A DNA stretch of 64,000 nt from CAVSQX01 sp963730225 (GTDB taxonomy: Bacteria > Planctomycetota > Phycisphaerae > Tepidisphaerales > Tepidisphaeraceae). Below, piece after piece: positions 46,422-54,584 of the stretch. The translations under genes and the position numbers were made by a program. Position 1 is the stretch's first letter. Each line of letters begins with the position of its first letter. Location of the stretch: contig CAVSQX010000004.1 in the NCBI GenBank assembly GCA_963730225.1, forward strand, positions 186,001 through 250,000. Direction: 5' to 3'. The notes below the pieces were generated by a model. That model saw only the letters and a list, made by a program, of their open reading frames with translations. It ran no database searches and was not told the origin of the DNA.

Positions 46422-47180
46422 GTGACTCCCCCACCACCGCCCTCTCCGGTGCCGCGCCCGATCAGCCCGCTGGTGCGACGCCGATGCTGGACCGAACCGG
46501 CCGTGCGGCTGTGGTGGCTGATCGCGGCGGCGATCTTGACCTTGATCCTGGCGTACGGCGGCGATCGCTTCTGGTCGTGGCACCTGGAAAACCGGTTGAT
46601 CCTCAGCGGCGTGCCCGTCTCGGCAAAAATCGTGGAGGCCGGCGGCGTCGCCGTCGCCCGCGAAACCATGAAGGGGCAGCACGTCGAGCCGACGGCCCAG
46701 GTCACTCTGGAATTCGACTGGCACGGGCAGACGCAACGGGTCGACGGAACGCTCGAAGATCGCACGACCGATATCCCGATCGACAGCGATGTCACCATTC
46801 ACGTCGATCCGGACGATCCCACCGTTTGGACCTACCGCTCCGAGCCGGTGTCGCTTGCCCAGGAGCTGTTCCTGGTACTGATCCTTCTGCCGATTCCGAT
46901 TGCGCTGGCGGGTTGGGCGACGATGCAGCGAAGGAAACTGCTGGCGGCATGGAAACACGGAGACGCGGTGGCGGGAGTGGTGTCGGATCGGCGGCAGACG
47001 CCGATCGCGCCGCAATCCTACGCCGTGCGGTGCAGCATTCCGAGTCGGCGCGACAAGCGGTTGTTCACGGTTTTCGTTCCCGCCGCCGGCGCGAAGTTGA
47101 ACAAATCCGATCCGATCTGGCTGATTCTGCCCGCTCCCGGCCAACGCGGCCGACCGACGGCGGCGATGTGGTATCAATGA
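46422..47180 (+). CDS. DUF3592-like membrane protein in the rod operon
   Basis: 252 residues from GTG at 46422. Pro-rich start, TM helix near residues 29-47 (LWWLIAAAILTLILAYGG), a beta-rich outer part (AKIVEAGGVAVARETMKGQH, QVTLEFDWHGQTQRVDGTLE, DVTIHVDPDDPTVWTYRSEP) in DUF3592 style, a second TM helix (LFLVLILLPIPIALAGWATM) and a second such domain. Stop overlaps the ATG of rodA (ATGA), so it is tightly coupled. This position between mrdA and rodA is not a usual one and suggests a role at the elongasome, though that is inference. Confidence 0.7.
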   Translation: MTPPPPPSPVPRPISPLVRRRCWTEPAVRLWWLIAAAILTLILAYGGDRFWSWHLENRLILSGVPVSAKIVEAGGVAVARETMKGQHVEPTAQVTLEFDWHGQTQRVDGTLEDRTTDIPIDSDVTIHVDPDDPTVWTYRSEPVSLAQELFLVLILLPIPIALAGWATMQRRKLLAAWKHGDAVAGVVSDRRQTPIAPQSYAVRCSIPSRRDKRLFTVFVPAAGAKLNKSDPIWLILPAPGQRGRPTAAMWYQ

Positions 47181-48367
47181 CTTCTCTCTGGCGTCAACTC
47201 GCCATCGCCGCCAATTGGCCCGTGCTGGCCGCCGTCGCGGTTCTCTCCTCGCTGGGCATCCTGAGCATCTGGGCGGATTCCAAAGAGGACGGCGCAAAAC
47301 AAATGATTTTTCTGGCCGTGGCACTGGGCTGCATGTTTGCCTTTCAAGCGGTGAACTATCAGGTGATCGGCCGATGGGCCTGGCCGTTCTACATCGCCAG
47401 CCTGCTGCTGATCGCTTACACCGTTGCCGGGTCGAAGATGTCGCTGCCGTTCGTGCATCCACGGAACAACGCCTTTGCGTGGATCGAGTTTGGCCCGGTG
47501 AGCCTGGAGCCGTCGGAGCTGACGAAGATCGCGTTCACACTGGTGTTGGCCAAATATCTGCGCTATCGCTCCAATTACCGCACGCTTCGCGGCTTGTTGC
47601 CGCCGTTCGCGCTGGCCCTGATTCCGATTCTGCTGATTCTCAAGCAACCCGATCTGGGCGTGGCGGCGTTGTTCATGCCGACGCTGCTGGTGATGTTGTT
47701 CGCCGCCGGGGCGCGGGTGAGACATATGTTGATCGTGCTGACTTTGGGTTTGGCCTTCATGCCGATCTTCTGGTTCGCCGGGCCACGCTACACGGATTCG
47801 ACGGAGAAGATTCGCGATCCGGAAAAGGAAGTCGCGGTGCTGCGGTATCTGCCGTCGCTGATGAAGGAGTATCAGCGAAAGCGCGTTCACGACATGTTTT
47901 CCCACAGCAAGGCGGGAGACTACCAACAGGAGCACGCCGTCATGGCGTTCGGCACCGGCGGCCTGACCGGCAAGGGATTCGGCGACATCTCCGTCGGCAA
48001 ACATGTTCCCGAAGCGCACAACGACATGATCTTCGCCCTCATCGGCGAGCAATTCGGCTTCTTCGGCTCCGTCGCAGTGCTCGGATCCTATCTGGTTCTC
48101 TTCGCCGCCGGTTTGGAGATCGCCGCGGCGACGAAGGAACCGCTGGGCCGATTGATCGCCGTCGGAATCGTGGCGATGCTGGCGACGCAGGCGTCGATCA
48201 ATCTGATGGTGTGCCTTCGGCTGATGCCCGTGACCGGCGTGACGCTTCCGTTTGTGAGTTACGGCGGAAGCAGTCTGGTCGCCAGTTGCATGGCGGCGGG
48301 ATTGTTACTGAATGTCGGGCAGAATCGGCCACTGGTGATTGGGAGAGAGGCGTTTGAGTTTGATTGA
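47177..48367 (+). CDS. rodA: Peptidoglycan glycosyltransferase RodA
   Basis: 396 residues of the SEDS family with about ten TM helices. The start MTSLWRQLAIAANWPVLAAV overlaps the previous stop. Family marks: GRWAWPFYIASLLLIAYTVA, the WIEFGPVSLEPSELTKIAFT block, KQPDLGVAALFMPTLLVML, ATEAHNDMIFALIGEQFGF-like AHNDMIFALIGEQFGFFGS, and LPFVSYGGSSLVASCMAAGL near the end. SEDS enzymes polymerise lipid II; the catalytic Asp of SEDS proteins lies in a loop after TM 7, here near VPEAHND. Last gene of the shape cluster. Confidence 0.95.
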   Translation: MTSLWRQLAIAANWPVLAAVAVLSSLGILSIWADSKEDGAKQMIFLAVALGCMFAFQAVNYQVIGRWAWPFYIASLLLIAYTVAGSKMSLPFVHPRNNAFAWIEFGPVSLEPSELTKIAFTLVLAKYLRYRSNYRTLRGLLPPFALALIPILLILKQPDLGVAALFMPTLLVMLFAAGARVRHMLIVLTLGLAFMPIFWFAGPRYTDSTEKIRDPEKEVAVLRYLPSLMKEYQRKRVHDMFSHSKAGDYQQEHAVMAFGTGGLTGKGFGDISVGKHVPEAHNDMIFALIGEQFGFFGSVAVLGSYLVLFAAGLEIAAATKEPLGRLIAVGIVAMLATQASINLMVCLRLMPVTGVTLPFVSYGGSSLVASCMAAGLLLNVGQNRPLVIGREAFEFD

Positions 48368-48420
48368 ACGTTGGTGAGATTGCCGATTGTCGATTGCCAA
48401 TTGCCGATTGGTGATGTGAA

Positions 48421-48570
48421 TCGGACGTTTCGAGTTCCGAATTCGACGTCTTGAGTTCCGAATCAGCCGTTTGTGCTTTCCGAATGCGTGATGCAAGTTG
48501 GCAACCGGTCGTTTGAGATTTCCAGTTGCCCGTTGCAAGTTCCGGATCGTTCGTTTCATTGCGTCATTTG
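48421..48570. repeat. Degenerate 20-22 nt tandem repeat
   Basis: About seven imperfect units such as GAATCGGACGTTTCGAGTTC C, GAATTCGACGTCTTGAGTTC C and GAATCAGCCGTTTGTGCTTT, ending at about 48570. Period 20 to 22 bases. The region 48368-48421 starts with GATTGCCGATTGTCGATTGC-like units. No gene is evident; the reverse-strand reading frame only echoes the repeat as RNSKRPI-like peptides. Confidence 0.7.
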
Positions 48571-48615
48571 CGCGTTGCCGATTGAAATTGCGAGGCGTGC
48601 CGCGTGCGGGCAAAA

Positions 48616-48652
48616 GTATGCGCCGCGCGCATACCGGGGGTATGCGCATACC
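48616..48652. promoter_or_regulatory. Palindromic operator cluster
   Basis: GTATGCGC-N3-GCGCATAC (48616-48634) followed by a perfect 14-bp palindrome GGTATGCGCATACC (48639-48652). The two sites share the half-site GTATGCGC and lie 43 bases before the start of an RHH gene, the usual layout for an autoregulated RHH repressor. No other copy was noticed in the window. Confidence 0.6.
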
Positions 48653-48694
48653 AGCACCGACGTCGGAAGGGATGGCAATCCGTAGGAGAAAAGG

Positions 48695-49003
48695 ATGAAG
48701 AAAAACCGTAAACATCCCGAAGAAATGAGCGCGGCGGAATTGGCGCGAGCCACCCGGGAATTTGAGGAGCCGTTCGTGTTCGGGAAGGCGCGGCCAATGA
48801 CATCGGCGGAGCGTGCCGAGGAGCGCAAGCTTCGCCGGGGTCGAGGCCGGCCGAAGGTGGGCGCGGGAGCGAGGAAAGTCAGCATTTCTTTGGAAGGCGG
48901 GCTGTTACGAAAGGCCGATGCGCTGGCGAAGAAAGAAGGCGTGAAGAGATCAGAGCTAATTGCTGGGTTTGTTATGGATGGGCTGAGGCGCAAGGCGGTT
49001 TGA
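48695..49003 (+). CDS. Ribbon-helix-helix (CopG-like) protein
   Basis: 102 residues. The C-terminal half is a CopG-like RHH domain: ARKVSISLEGGLLRKADALA followed by KKEGVKRSELIAGFVMDGLR. RHH proteins bind DNA as dimers through the beta ribbon (KVSIS here). The N-terminal half is basic and has an AAELARATREFEEPF segment, typical of RHH antitoxins that also hold a toxin-binding tail. No toxin gene follows, so an orphan antitoxin or a simple repressor. GGAG four bases upstream supports the start. Confidence 0.75.
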   Translation: MKKNRKHPEEMSAAELARATREFEEPFVFGKARPMTSAERAEERKLRRGRGRPKVGAGARKVSISLEGGLLRKADALAKKEGVKRSELIAGFVMDGLRRKAV

Positions 49004-49004
49004 A

Positions 49005-49197
49005 CTACGAATCGGGCGACGGAGCAACATCGCCACGGCCGGCGGTGGTGGAATCGAGCAAGTTTGCCAGGTCGTGGAAATCGCTGCTTCGGGCCCAGTC
49101 GACGGCGGTCCAGTGGTGAGTGTCTCGCTGCTGAATCTGGGCGCCGCTGCGGAGGAGGAATCGGACCTGGTCGCTGTGGCACAAACTCGTTGCTCGC
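49005..49197 (-). pseudogene. Ankyrin-repeat C-terminal remnant
   Basis: Reverse-strand peptide SDQVRFLLRSGAQIQQRDTH HWTAVDWARS, then SDFHDLANLLDSTTAGRG, with the ankyrin pattern (V-x-x-L-L-x-x-G-A-x-I-x-x-x-D..T-A-x-x-x-A). Only about one repeat is kept and no start codon or upstream repeats are seen, so this is a gene fragment. The reading frame back to 49301 is not convincing. Confidence 0.5.
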
Positions 49198-49245
49198 ATA
49201 GCGGGATTTGCTGGGGCGGTCCGTTCAGCAAACAAACTAGCCTCT

Positions 49246-49875
49246 ATGAAACGACGAAACTTCCTGAAGTTTCCTTCGGCAGGTGCGACGAGCGGCGCCA
49301 TGACTCGGTCGGCGGACGGTGAAGGGCCGAGTCAGAAGCGCGCGGGCGAGGGTTTCCTGGTTGCGGCACAAAAGAATCGGTATTCGCAAGAACTGGTGAT
49401 CATGGGCGCGCAAGTAGATCTTAAAATTTCCGGGCGGGACACCAATGGCGCGCTGTGCGTCTACGATGCGTCAGGATCGTCAAAGGGCGGGCCTGCTTTG
49501 CATCGCCATCAAACGCAGGATGAATGGTTTTATGTGATCCGCGGCGAATTCATCGTTCGGGTCGGCGACCATACGTTCAATTTGCATCCGGGAGATTCCG
49601 CATTTGCGCCGCGGAAGGTTCCGCACGCCTACGCCATGACCAGCGAGGGTGAAGGCCAATTGCTCCTGCTCTATCAGCCCGCCGGCAGCATGGAGGATTT
49701 TTTTATGCAACTGAGCAAGATGGGAAAGGAAAACCCGAATTATCAGAATGCGCTGAAGCGTTTATTTGAGGAGCATGGAATGGAAGTGATGGGGCCGCCG
49801 CTGAAGTTTTACGCGCGGTTTGCGCATTTGACGACCGATGTCTCTCCCCACCCCTGGCTGATCATCCGCCAATAA
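49246..49875 (+). CDS. Cupin domain protein
   Basis: 209 residues. N-terminus MKRRNFLKFPSAGAT looks like the start of a Tat signal, although the twin Arg is followed by NF and the hydrophobic core is short. A cupin domain spans about residues 70-150: motif 1 ALHRHQTQDEWFYVIRGEFI (His, His and Glu metal ligands) and motif 2 HPGDSAFAPRKVPHAYAMT (His). Such single-domain cupins bind one metal and may act as dioxygenases or sensors. The C-terminal 55 residues (MEDFFMQLSKMGKENPNYQN) are an added helical part. No operon partners evident. Confidence 0.8.
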   Translation: MKRRNFLKFPSAGATSGAMTRSADGEGPSQKRAGEGFLVAAQKNRYSQELVIMGAQVDLKISGRDTNGALCVYDASGSSKGGPALHRHQTQDEWFYVIRGEFIVRVGDHTFNLHPGDSAFAPRKVPHAYAMTSEGEGQLLLLYQPAGSMEDFFMQLSKMGKENPNYQNALKRLFEEHGMEVMGPPLKFYARFAHLTTDVSPHPWLIIRQ

Positions 49876-49946
49876 CAACCAAGATGCCGTCGGTATATCG
49901 CTCACACCAATTGACACCTTTATGGCGTGTTTCTACATTTCGCCCT

Positions 49947-50567
49947 ATGCGGTGTGGTGGTATCCAAGTTCTGTTCTTCACGACGGTTGCTGCAATGGCC
50001 GCACTAACTTGCGGGTGCGAATCGGATTCTCCCGATGCTTCGGGGCAGGATATGTTCGCGCCGACGGGAATGCGCATTCATCCGATCTTCACGCAATTGG
50101 CGGATTTGAATCACACGGGCAAGCCGGACGGGATCGAGGCGCAGCTGGAGTTTCAGGATCAGTTTGGCGATCCGACCAAGGCGGCCGGGCGGGTGGTTTT
50201 CGAGTTGTTTCAATACCAGCAGGCGGCGCCTGATCCGCGCGGGAAACGTGTGACGGGGCCGTGGGTTGGTTCGCTGGCGACGCTGGACGATCAACATGCG
50301 CGGTGGAACACGACGCTGCGAACGTATCGGTTTCAATTGAGCTATCCGCAGATACGGACCGATCAATCGTACGTTTTGGCGGCGACGTTCGAGTTGCCGG
50401 ATGGGCGACACCGGTTTTTTGATAAGATCGTGCTGCTGGGCCGTCCAGCCACCGGCAAGAAGGAAGGCGGGGATAATGGACTCTTCCCGTCGCTGCGAGA
50501 CACCGACACAACAAGCGACAGCGCCAATTCCCCCGGCCGGCCGACCAGTCGAAGCGTTCAGCCGTGA
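49947..50567 (+). CDS. Hypothetical lipoprotein
   Basis: 206 residues from the ATG at 49947. Signal peptide and lipobox (FFTTVAAMAALTCGCESDS). A beta-sandwich with HPIFTQLADLNHTGKPDGIE and RVVFELFQYQQAAPD.., where the pattern 'I..TxL' plus 'DGIEAQLEFQDQFGDPTKAA' resembles carboxypeptidase-regulatory or Ig-like folds. The last 100 bases overlap the sugar kinase gene start in another frame. No family assigned. Confidence 0.6.
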   Translation: MRCGGIQVLFFTTVAAMAALTCGCESDSPDASGQDMFAPTGMRIHPIFTQLADLNHTGKPDGIEAQLEFQDQFGDPTKAAGRVVFELFQYQQAAPDPRGKRVTGPWVGSLATLDDQHARWNTTLRTYRFQLSYPQIRTDQSYVLAATFELPDGRHRFFDKIVLLGRPATGKKEGGDNGLFPSLRDTDTTSDSANSPGRPTSRSVQP

Positions 50568-52011
50568 GCCATTGGTGGAACAAATCGAGCCAACCCCGAC
50601 GCTGCTGAAGCGAGTCCGCAGCGAGCTATCCGCGGAATTTGATTTGCGTCAGCCGATTCGGGTGAGTCGTGCGCCGGGTCGGCTGGATGTGATGGGGGGA
50701 ATCGCCGATTACACGGGATCGCTGGTTTGCGAGGCGACGCTGGATTGTGCGGCGGCGGTGGCGCTGCAAGCGCGGGCGGATCGGCAAGTGCAGATCTTCT
50801 CGTTCAATCTGCACGATCACGATCAGCCGTTCACATTTCGCATCCCGCTGGATTCACTGGCGAATTTTCCACTGGGTAAATTGGCGCAGGAATTTGCCGA
50901 GGCGGGGCGCCGGTGGGCGGGTTACATCGCGGGGTGTTTGTATGTGCTGCACGAGCAGAAGCTGGTGGATTTGGCCAATCCGACGGTGAGCGGGCTGAAC
51001 GTGGCGCTGAACAGCACGGTTCCGATCGGGGCGGCAGTCAGCTCGTCGGCGGCGATCGAAGTGGCGACGATGATGAATCTGATCGACCACTTTGGCCTGC
51101 GCGAAAAAGTCGATCCGATGCGGTTGGCGGAGATGTGCCAATCGGTGGAGAACCGAGTGGTTTGCGCTCCGTGCGGAATCATGGATCAAGTGACCAGTTG
51201 CTCGGGACAGGCCAATGCGCTGTTGTGCATGATCTGTCGGCCGCACGAGATTCAGCCGGCGCTGCATTTGCCACAGGGCGTGCGCGTGCTGGGGATCAAC
51301 AGCCGAGTTGTGCACAGCGTGGGCGGGGGGATGTACGGAAAAACGCGCTGTGCGGCGTTCATGGGACACAAGATCATTCTGGAAAAGATGCGTCAGGCGG
51401 GCCAGGCGGTGGGGCAAAGGCTGGAAGGCGATCCGATGAACGGATATCTGGCCATGCTCGACCCGGATGATTACAAATCGCTTTTCCGCCCGAATCTTCC
51501 GGAGCAAATCGGCGGGCAGGAATTTCTGGATCGATACGGGGCGACGATCGATTCGGCGACGAAGGTGGATCCGGGGGAGAGTTATCAGGTTCAGCGGGCG
51601 AGCGATCACCACGTGCTGGAAGCGCGGCGGGTTTTGCAGTTCGTGGCGTTTTTGTCGGCGGCGGGGCATTACAGCGGACCGCAGAGGAAGAAACGGCTGG
51701 ATAAGGCGGGGCATCTGATGTACGCCTCGCATGAGTCGTACACCAACAACGCGATGCTGGGCGCCGACGAATGTGATTTGCTGGTGCGATTGGTTCGGCA
51801 GCGCGAACCGGCGGGATTGTACGGAGCCAAGATCACCGGGGGCGGGAGCGGCGGGACCGTGGCGATTCTGGCGGAGGTTTCGGACCAGGTGGATCGGGCG
51901 ATCGTTGCGATCATGGAAGAATACGAGCAGCAGACCGGCCGAAAACCCGAAGCGCTGGTGGGAAGCAGCCCGGGTGCGTGGCATGTGGGAACGGAAGTGA
52001 CGTCGGGTTGA
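50476..52011 (+). CDS. GHMP sugar kinase (galactokinase/L-arabinokinase-like)
   Basis: 511 residues from the ATG at 50476, overlapping the preceding gene by 92 bases. GHMP motifs: 1, RAPGRLDVMGGIADYTGSLV; 2, PIGAAVSSSAAIEVATM (the ATP-binding PxGxxxSSSA loop); 3, KITGGGSGGTVAILAE. The GGIADYTGSLV wording is nearer to plant L-arabinokinase and its bacterial relatives than to GalK (which reads GEHTDY). The central part has VCAPCGIMDQVTSCSGQANA, an invariant Asp of this group. The added middle block (DRYGATIDSATKVDPGESYQ) is also typical. Phosphorylates a C1 hydroxyl of a pentose or hexose, in the cytosol; which one is not settled. Confidence 0.82.
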   Translation: MDSSRRCETPTQQATAPIPPAGRPVEAFSREPLVEQIEPTPTLLKRVRSELSAEFDLRQPIRVSRAPGRLDVMGGIADYTGSLVCEATLDCAAAVALQARADRQVQIFSFNLHDHDQPFTFRIPLDSLANFPLGKLAQEFAEAGRRWAGYIAGCLYVLHEQKLVDLANPTVSGLNVALNSTVPIGAAVSSSAAIEVATMMNLIDHFGLREKVDPMRLAEMCQSVENRVVCAPCGIMDQVTSCSGQANALLCMICRPHEIQPALHLPQGVRVLGINSRVVHSVGGGMYGKTRCAAFMGHKIILEKMRQAGQAVGQRLEGDPMNGYLAMLDPDDYKSLFRPNLPEQIGGQEFLDRYGATIDSATKVDPGESYQVQRASDHHVLEARRVLQFVAFLSAAGHYSGPQRKKRLDKAGHLMYASHESYTNNAMLGADECDLLVRLVRQREPAGLYGAKITGGGSGGTVAILAEVSDQVDRAIVAIMEEYEQQTGRKPEALVGSSPGAWHVGTEVTSG

Positions 52012-52055
52012 AAAGGGGTTGATCGGACGGCCGAGAAACGCGACGGCCGATCGGA

Positions 52056-53225
52056 TCAGTAATCGCGCCGGCAGAAGAGCCACACGGCCAGGAAAAGGAC
52101 GACGGCTTCGAAAGCGCAGGACGAACCGAGAATGCCGGCGGCATCGCGCTGGCGAAGGGCGATGTCGACCTGAGCGTTGACAACGCTGTTCCCCCGGCCG
52201 CGCTGGCGAAATCCCTGCCGGCCGGGCTGCTCGGGGGCCGAATCATCCTCCGGTTCGGGAGCGGGAAGCTCGGCGCGGCTGATGAGCTGACGCTGAAGAA
52301 TTTCGATCGTTTCGGCGGTTTTGGGAAGCGGCTGGGAGATCAGGTAGACGATGCGATGAGCGGGCCCGAATCGGTCGGTGATGGCATCGCGCTCTTTTTG
52401 CAGGTCGTTGAGTTCGGCCAGTTCTCCGGCGCGGGTGACCGGGGCCGATTCGAGCCAGCGTTGCCACCACGGGGCGTTGGGATCGGCGGAGGATCGCGTC
52501 GTCGGCATGGTGGTGGGATCGGCGAGATCGGCCTGGAGGTTGGCGATCTGGTGGTCGAGATGAGCGGCACGTTGCTGGTCGAAAAGTTGGGCGCGGAGCA
52601 GAATGATCTCGGTGCCGTGGACGGCCCAGAGGACGAACCAGAAAAGGAGGGTCAGCAGCAATGCCGCGATTGTGGAGCGGGTGAGAACGCCCATCAGCAC
52701 GCAGACGGCAAAGAGATAGCTGAACATCAGCGTGACCAGAGGAACGGCCAGAAACAGGGAAGGCTCCCAGTCGCCGCCGCGAAGGCCCAGCACCAGGAAG
52801 CTGGCGATGCAGAAGACCGTGACCTGGAGCGCGACGAACAGCAGCCCACCGGTGTATTTGGTGGCAAAAAGCCAAAGTCGAGAGATCGGCTTGGAGAGGT
52901 AAAGCTCGACCGACCCGCCGGCGAGAAAATCGGGGAACATTCCGGCGGTCGAAACCAGGGCCAACACGGTCGCCAGCGAGGAGAGCCAATACTGAATGCC
53001 CAGGCCGACAAACAGCAGCTTGTAGAAAGTGGCCTTGGTGATGAGCGAAAGAAAGACGAGTCGAATTGGGGACTGCCAATTGAATATGGTGACCGTGCCG
53101 TTGTCCAAACCAACCGTGGCGAAGACGCCGACGACCAGCGCCGAAATGGCCAGCACAATCCAGAACAGCCGCCGGGCGTTGAGCTCGCGGTAAGCGTCCA
53201 GCAGCAGAGCGAGAGTTTTGGTCAT
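52056..53225 (-). CDS. ABC transporter permease
   Basis: 389 residues with about six TM helices. Starts with TKTLALLLDAYRELNARRLF, then WIVLAISALVVGVFATVGLD, a long outer loop, and a C-terminal TM block near the end (DAAGILGSSCAFEAVVLFLA). ABC-2 like layout with a large second loop of about 120 residues rich in Gln and Arg (LDHQIANLQADLADPTTMPT). Separated by 13 bases from the ATPase gene upstream, so both form one exporter. Substrate unknown. Confidence 0.8.
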   Translation of the reverse strand: MTKTLALLLDAYRELNARRLFWIVLAISALVVGVFATVGLDNGTVTIFNWQSPIRLVFLSLITKATFYKLLFVGLGIQYWLSSLATVLALVSTAGMFPDFLAGGSVELYLSKPISRLWLFATKYTGGLLFVALQVTVFCIASFLVLGLRGGDWEPSLFLAVPLVTLMFSYLFAVCVLMGVLTRSTIAALLLTLLFWFVLWAVHGTEIILLRAQLFDQQRAAHLDHQIANLQADLADPTTMPTTRSSADPNAPWWQRWLESAPVTRAGELAELNDLQKERDAITDRFGPAHRIVYLISQPLPKTAETIEILQRQLISRAELPAPEPEDDSAPEQPGRQGFRQRGRGNSVVNAQVDIALRQRDAAGILGSSCAFEAVVLFLAVWLFCRRDY

Positions 53226-53238
53226 TGAATTGAAGGTT

Positions 53239-54222
53239 TTATGAACCGGGCAGCGGGGGCGGCGACGAACGATTGCCGACGGCTTCGATGAACAATTGTT
53301 CGAGCGAGGGCCGAACCGGCTGCACGCGGCGGATGGTCAGGCCGCCGCGGCGAAGGGCGTCGAGAAGATCCTGAATGTCGGCGGGATTGGTCGTGTTGGC
53401 CAAGATCGTTCCGTTGCGAGTTTCGATCGCGATGCCCGACGGCAGGAGTGTTCCGTGTCCGGGCGCCGTGACCGCGGTGAGCAGGCTGGCCAGCACCGCC
53501 TCGGCGCTGGGGCTCACGTCGATTTCGTAATGCTGTTGGGCGGCGGCCATGTCGTCCAGCGTTCCCTGGCCGGCGACTTGGCCGGCAACCAGTATCGCTA
53601 CCCTGCCACAAATCATCTCAAGCTCGCTCAGCAGATGGCTGTTGACGAAGATGGTCGTTCCACGATCGCGCAACTCAAGGAGCACATCACGGATGTCTCG
53701 TCGGCCGACCGGATCGACGCCATCGGTGGGCTCGTCCAGCAGCACGAGCATGGGATCATTGACCAGCGCCTGGGCCAGGCCCATTCGCTGCATCATGCCT
53801 TTTGAATACATGCCGACGCGCTTGTTGGCCCATTGGGTCATGCCGACCCGATCCAGCAGTTCGGCGCTTCGCCGGTGGCGGGTTGAGCGGTCGACGCCGG
53901 AAAGGGCAGCGAAGAATTCAAGGGTTTGCCGGCCGGTGAGGTAGCGCGGAAATCGATGGTTCTCCGGGAGATACCCCACCTTGGCCAGGGTTGGTTTGTG
54001 CCCAACGGGCTGGCCGAGGATCGTTCCTCCGGCGGCGGTCGGGCGAACGACGGTCATCATGATTTTGATCAACGTGCTTTTGCCGGCCCCGTTGGGCCCC
54101 AGTAGTCCAAATATTTCGCCCCGGCCGACTTGGAGCGAGATCCCTTTGAGCGCGTGGATGCGCCCCCGGTAAAGCTTGCTGACGTGATGCAGGTCGATGG
54201 CGGCGTCGATCGAGGGGGCCAT
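53239..54222 (-). CDS. ABC transporter ATP-binding protein
   Basis: 327 residues. Walker A GLLGPNGAGKSTL, Q loop GYLPENHRFP, signature YSKGMMQRMGLAQAL, Walker B MLVLLDEPTDGVDP and H loop IFVNSHLLSELE. An ABC-2/CcmA-type ATPase. After residue about 225 a C-terminal domain with EIDVSPSAEAVLASLLTAVT follows, as in many such ATPases. Works with the permease downstream. A start at 54222 is followed by SIDAAIDLHHVSKLYRGRI. Confidence 0.93.
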   Translation of the reverse strand: MAPSIDAAIDLHHVSKLYRGRIHALKGISLQVGRGEIFGLLGPNGAGKSTLIKIMMTVVRPTAAGGTILGQPVGHKPTLAKVGYLPENHRFPRYLTGRQTLEFFAALSGVDRSTRHRRSAELLDRVGMTQWANKRVGMYSKGMMQRMGLAQALVNDPMLVLLDEPTDGVDPVGRRDIRDVLLELRDRGTTIFVNSHLLSELEMICGRVAILVAGQVAGQGTLDDMAAAQQHYEIDVSPSAEAVLASLLTAVTAPGHGTLLPSGIAIETRNGTILANTTNPADIQDLLDALRRGGLTIRRVQPVRPSLEQLFIEAVGNRSSPPPLPGS

Positions 54223-54584
54223 TTGACGGCGGATGGTAAGTCGGCGTTGCCCCCAACACCATGTAGTCGACGTTCCGCCGGCGATATTTCTGTTGACACT
54301 GCCCGGCGGCGGGGTTAGCCTTTGGGCGTCAGAATTGACCAGTAGAGAAGCATAACTTCGTCAGCGATCCAGGGCGTCTCAAGCCGGTGAGGCTGGGAGA
54401 GGTTCTGGTTCTGTATTTTTGCGCTTGACGGAGCGTTATAACTTGACTATTGTTACATCGTTAAAGACGAAAACCGGGCGCAGAAACTATTGACCCGTCC
54501 GGACGACAGGCCGCTAACACGTTTGTGAAGCGGCTAATTTTGTCTACACCCGGCAACCTCTCCAACAGCCAGAAGGAAATCGAA
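54223..54584. other. Intergenic region between the ABC exporter and rpoB
   Basis: Divergent promoter region of about 360 bases. The rpoB side has one good promoter candidate (54425-54453) and a long AT-richer leader. No ribosomal-protein gene, tRNA or attenuator was seen. Confidence 0.6.
54425..54453 (+). promoter_or_regulatory. Candidate promoter of rpoB
   Basis: TTGACG (54425-54430), 17-base spacer, TATTGT (54448-54453). Five of six bases match the -35 consensus and the spacing is ideal. The start codon is 131 bases further on, so a long leader would be transcribed. A second TTGACT at 54443-54448 lies inside the spacer. Confidence 0.55.

Noticed and set aside
48368..48610. A CRISPR array
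   Set aside because: The units vary at most positions, have no unique spacers and no cas genes nearby. A degenerate tandem repeat fits better.
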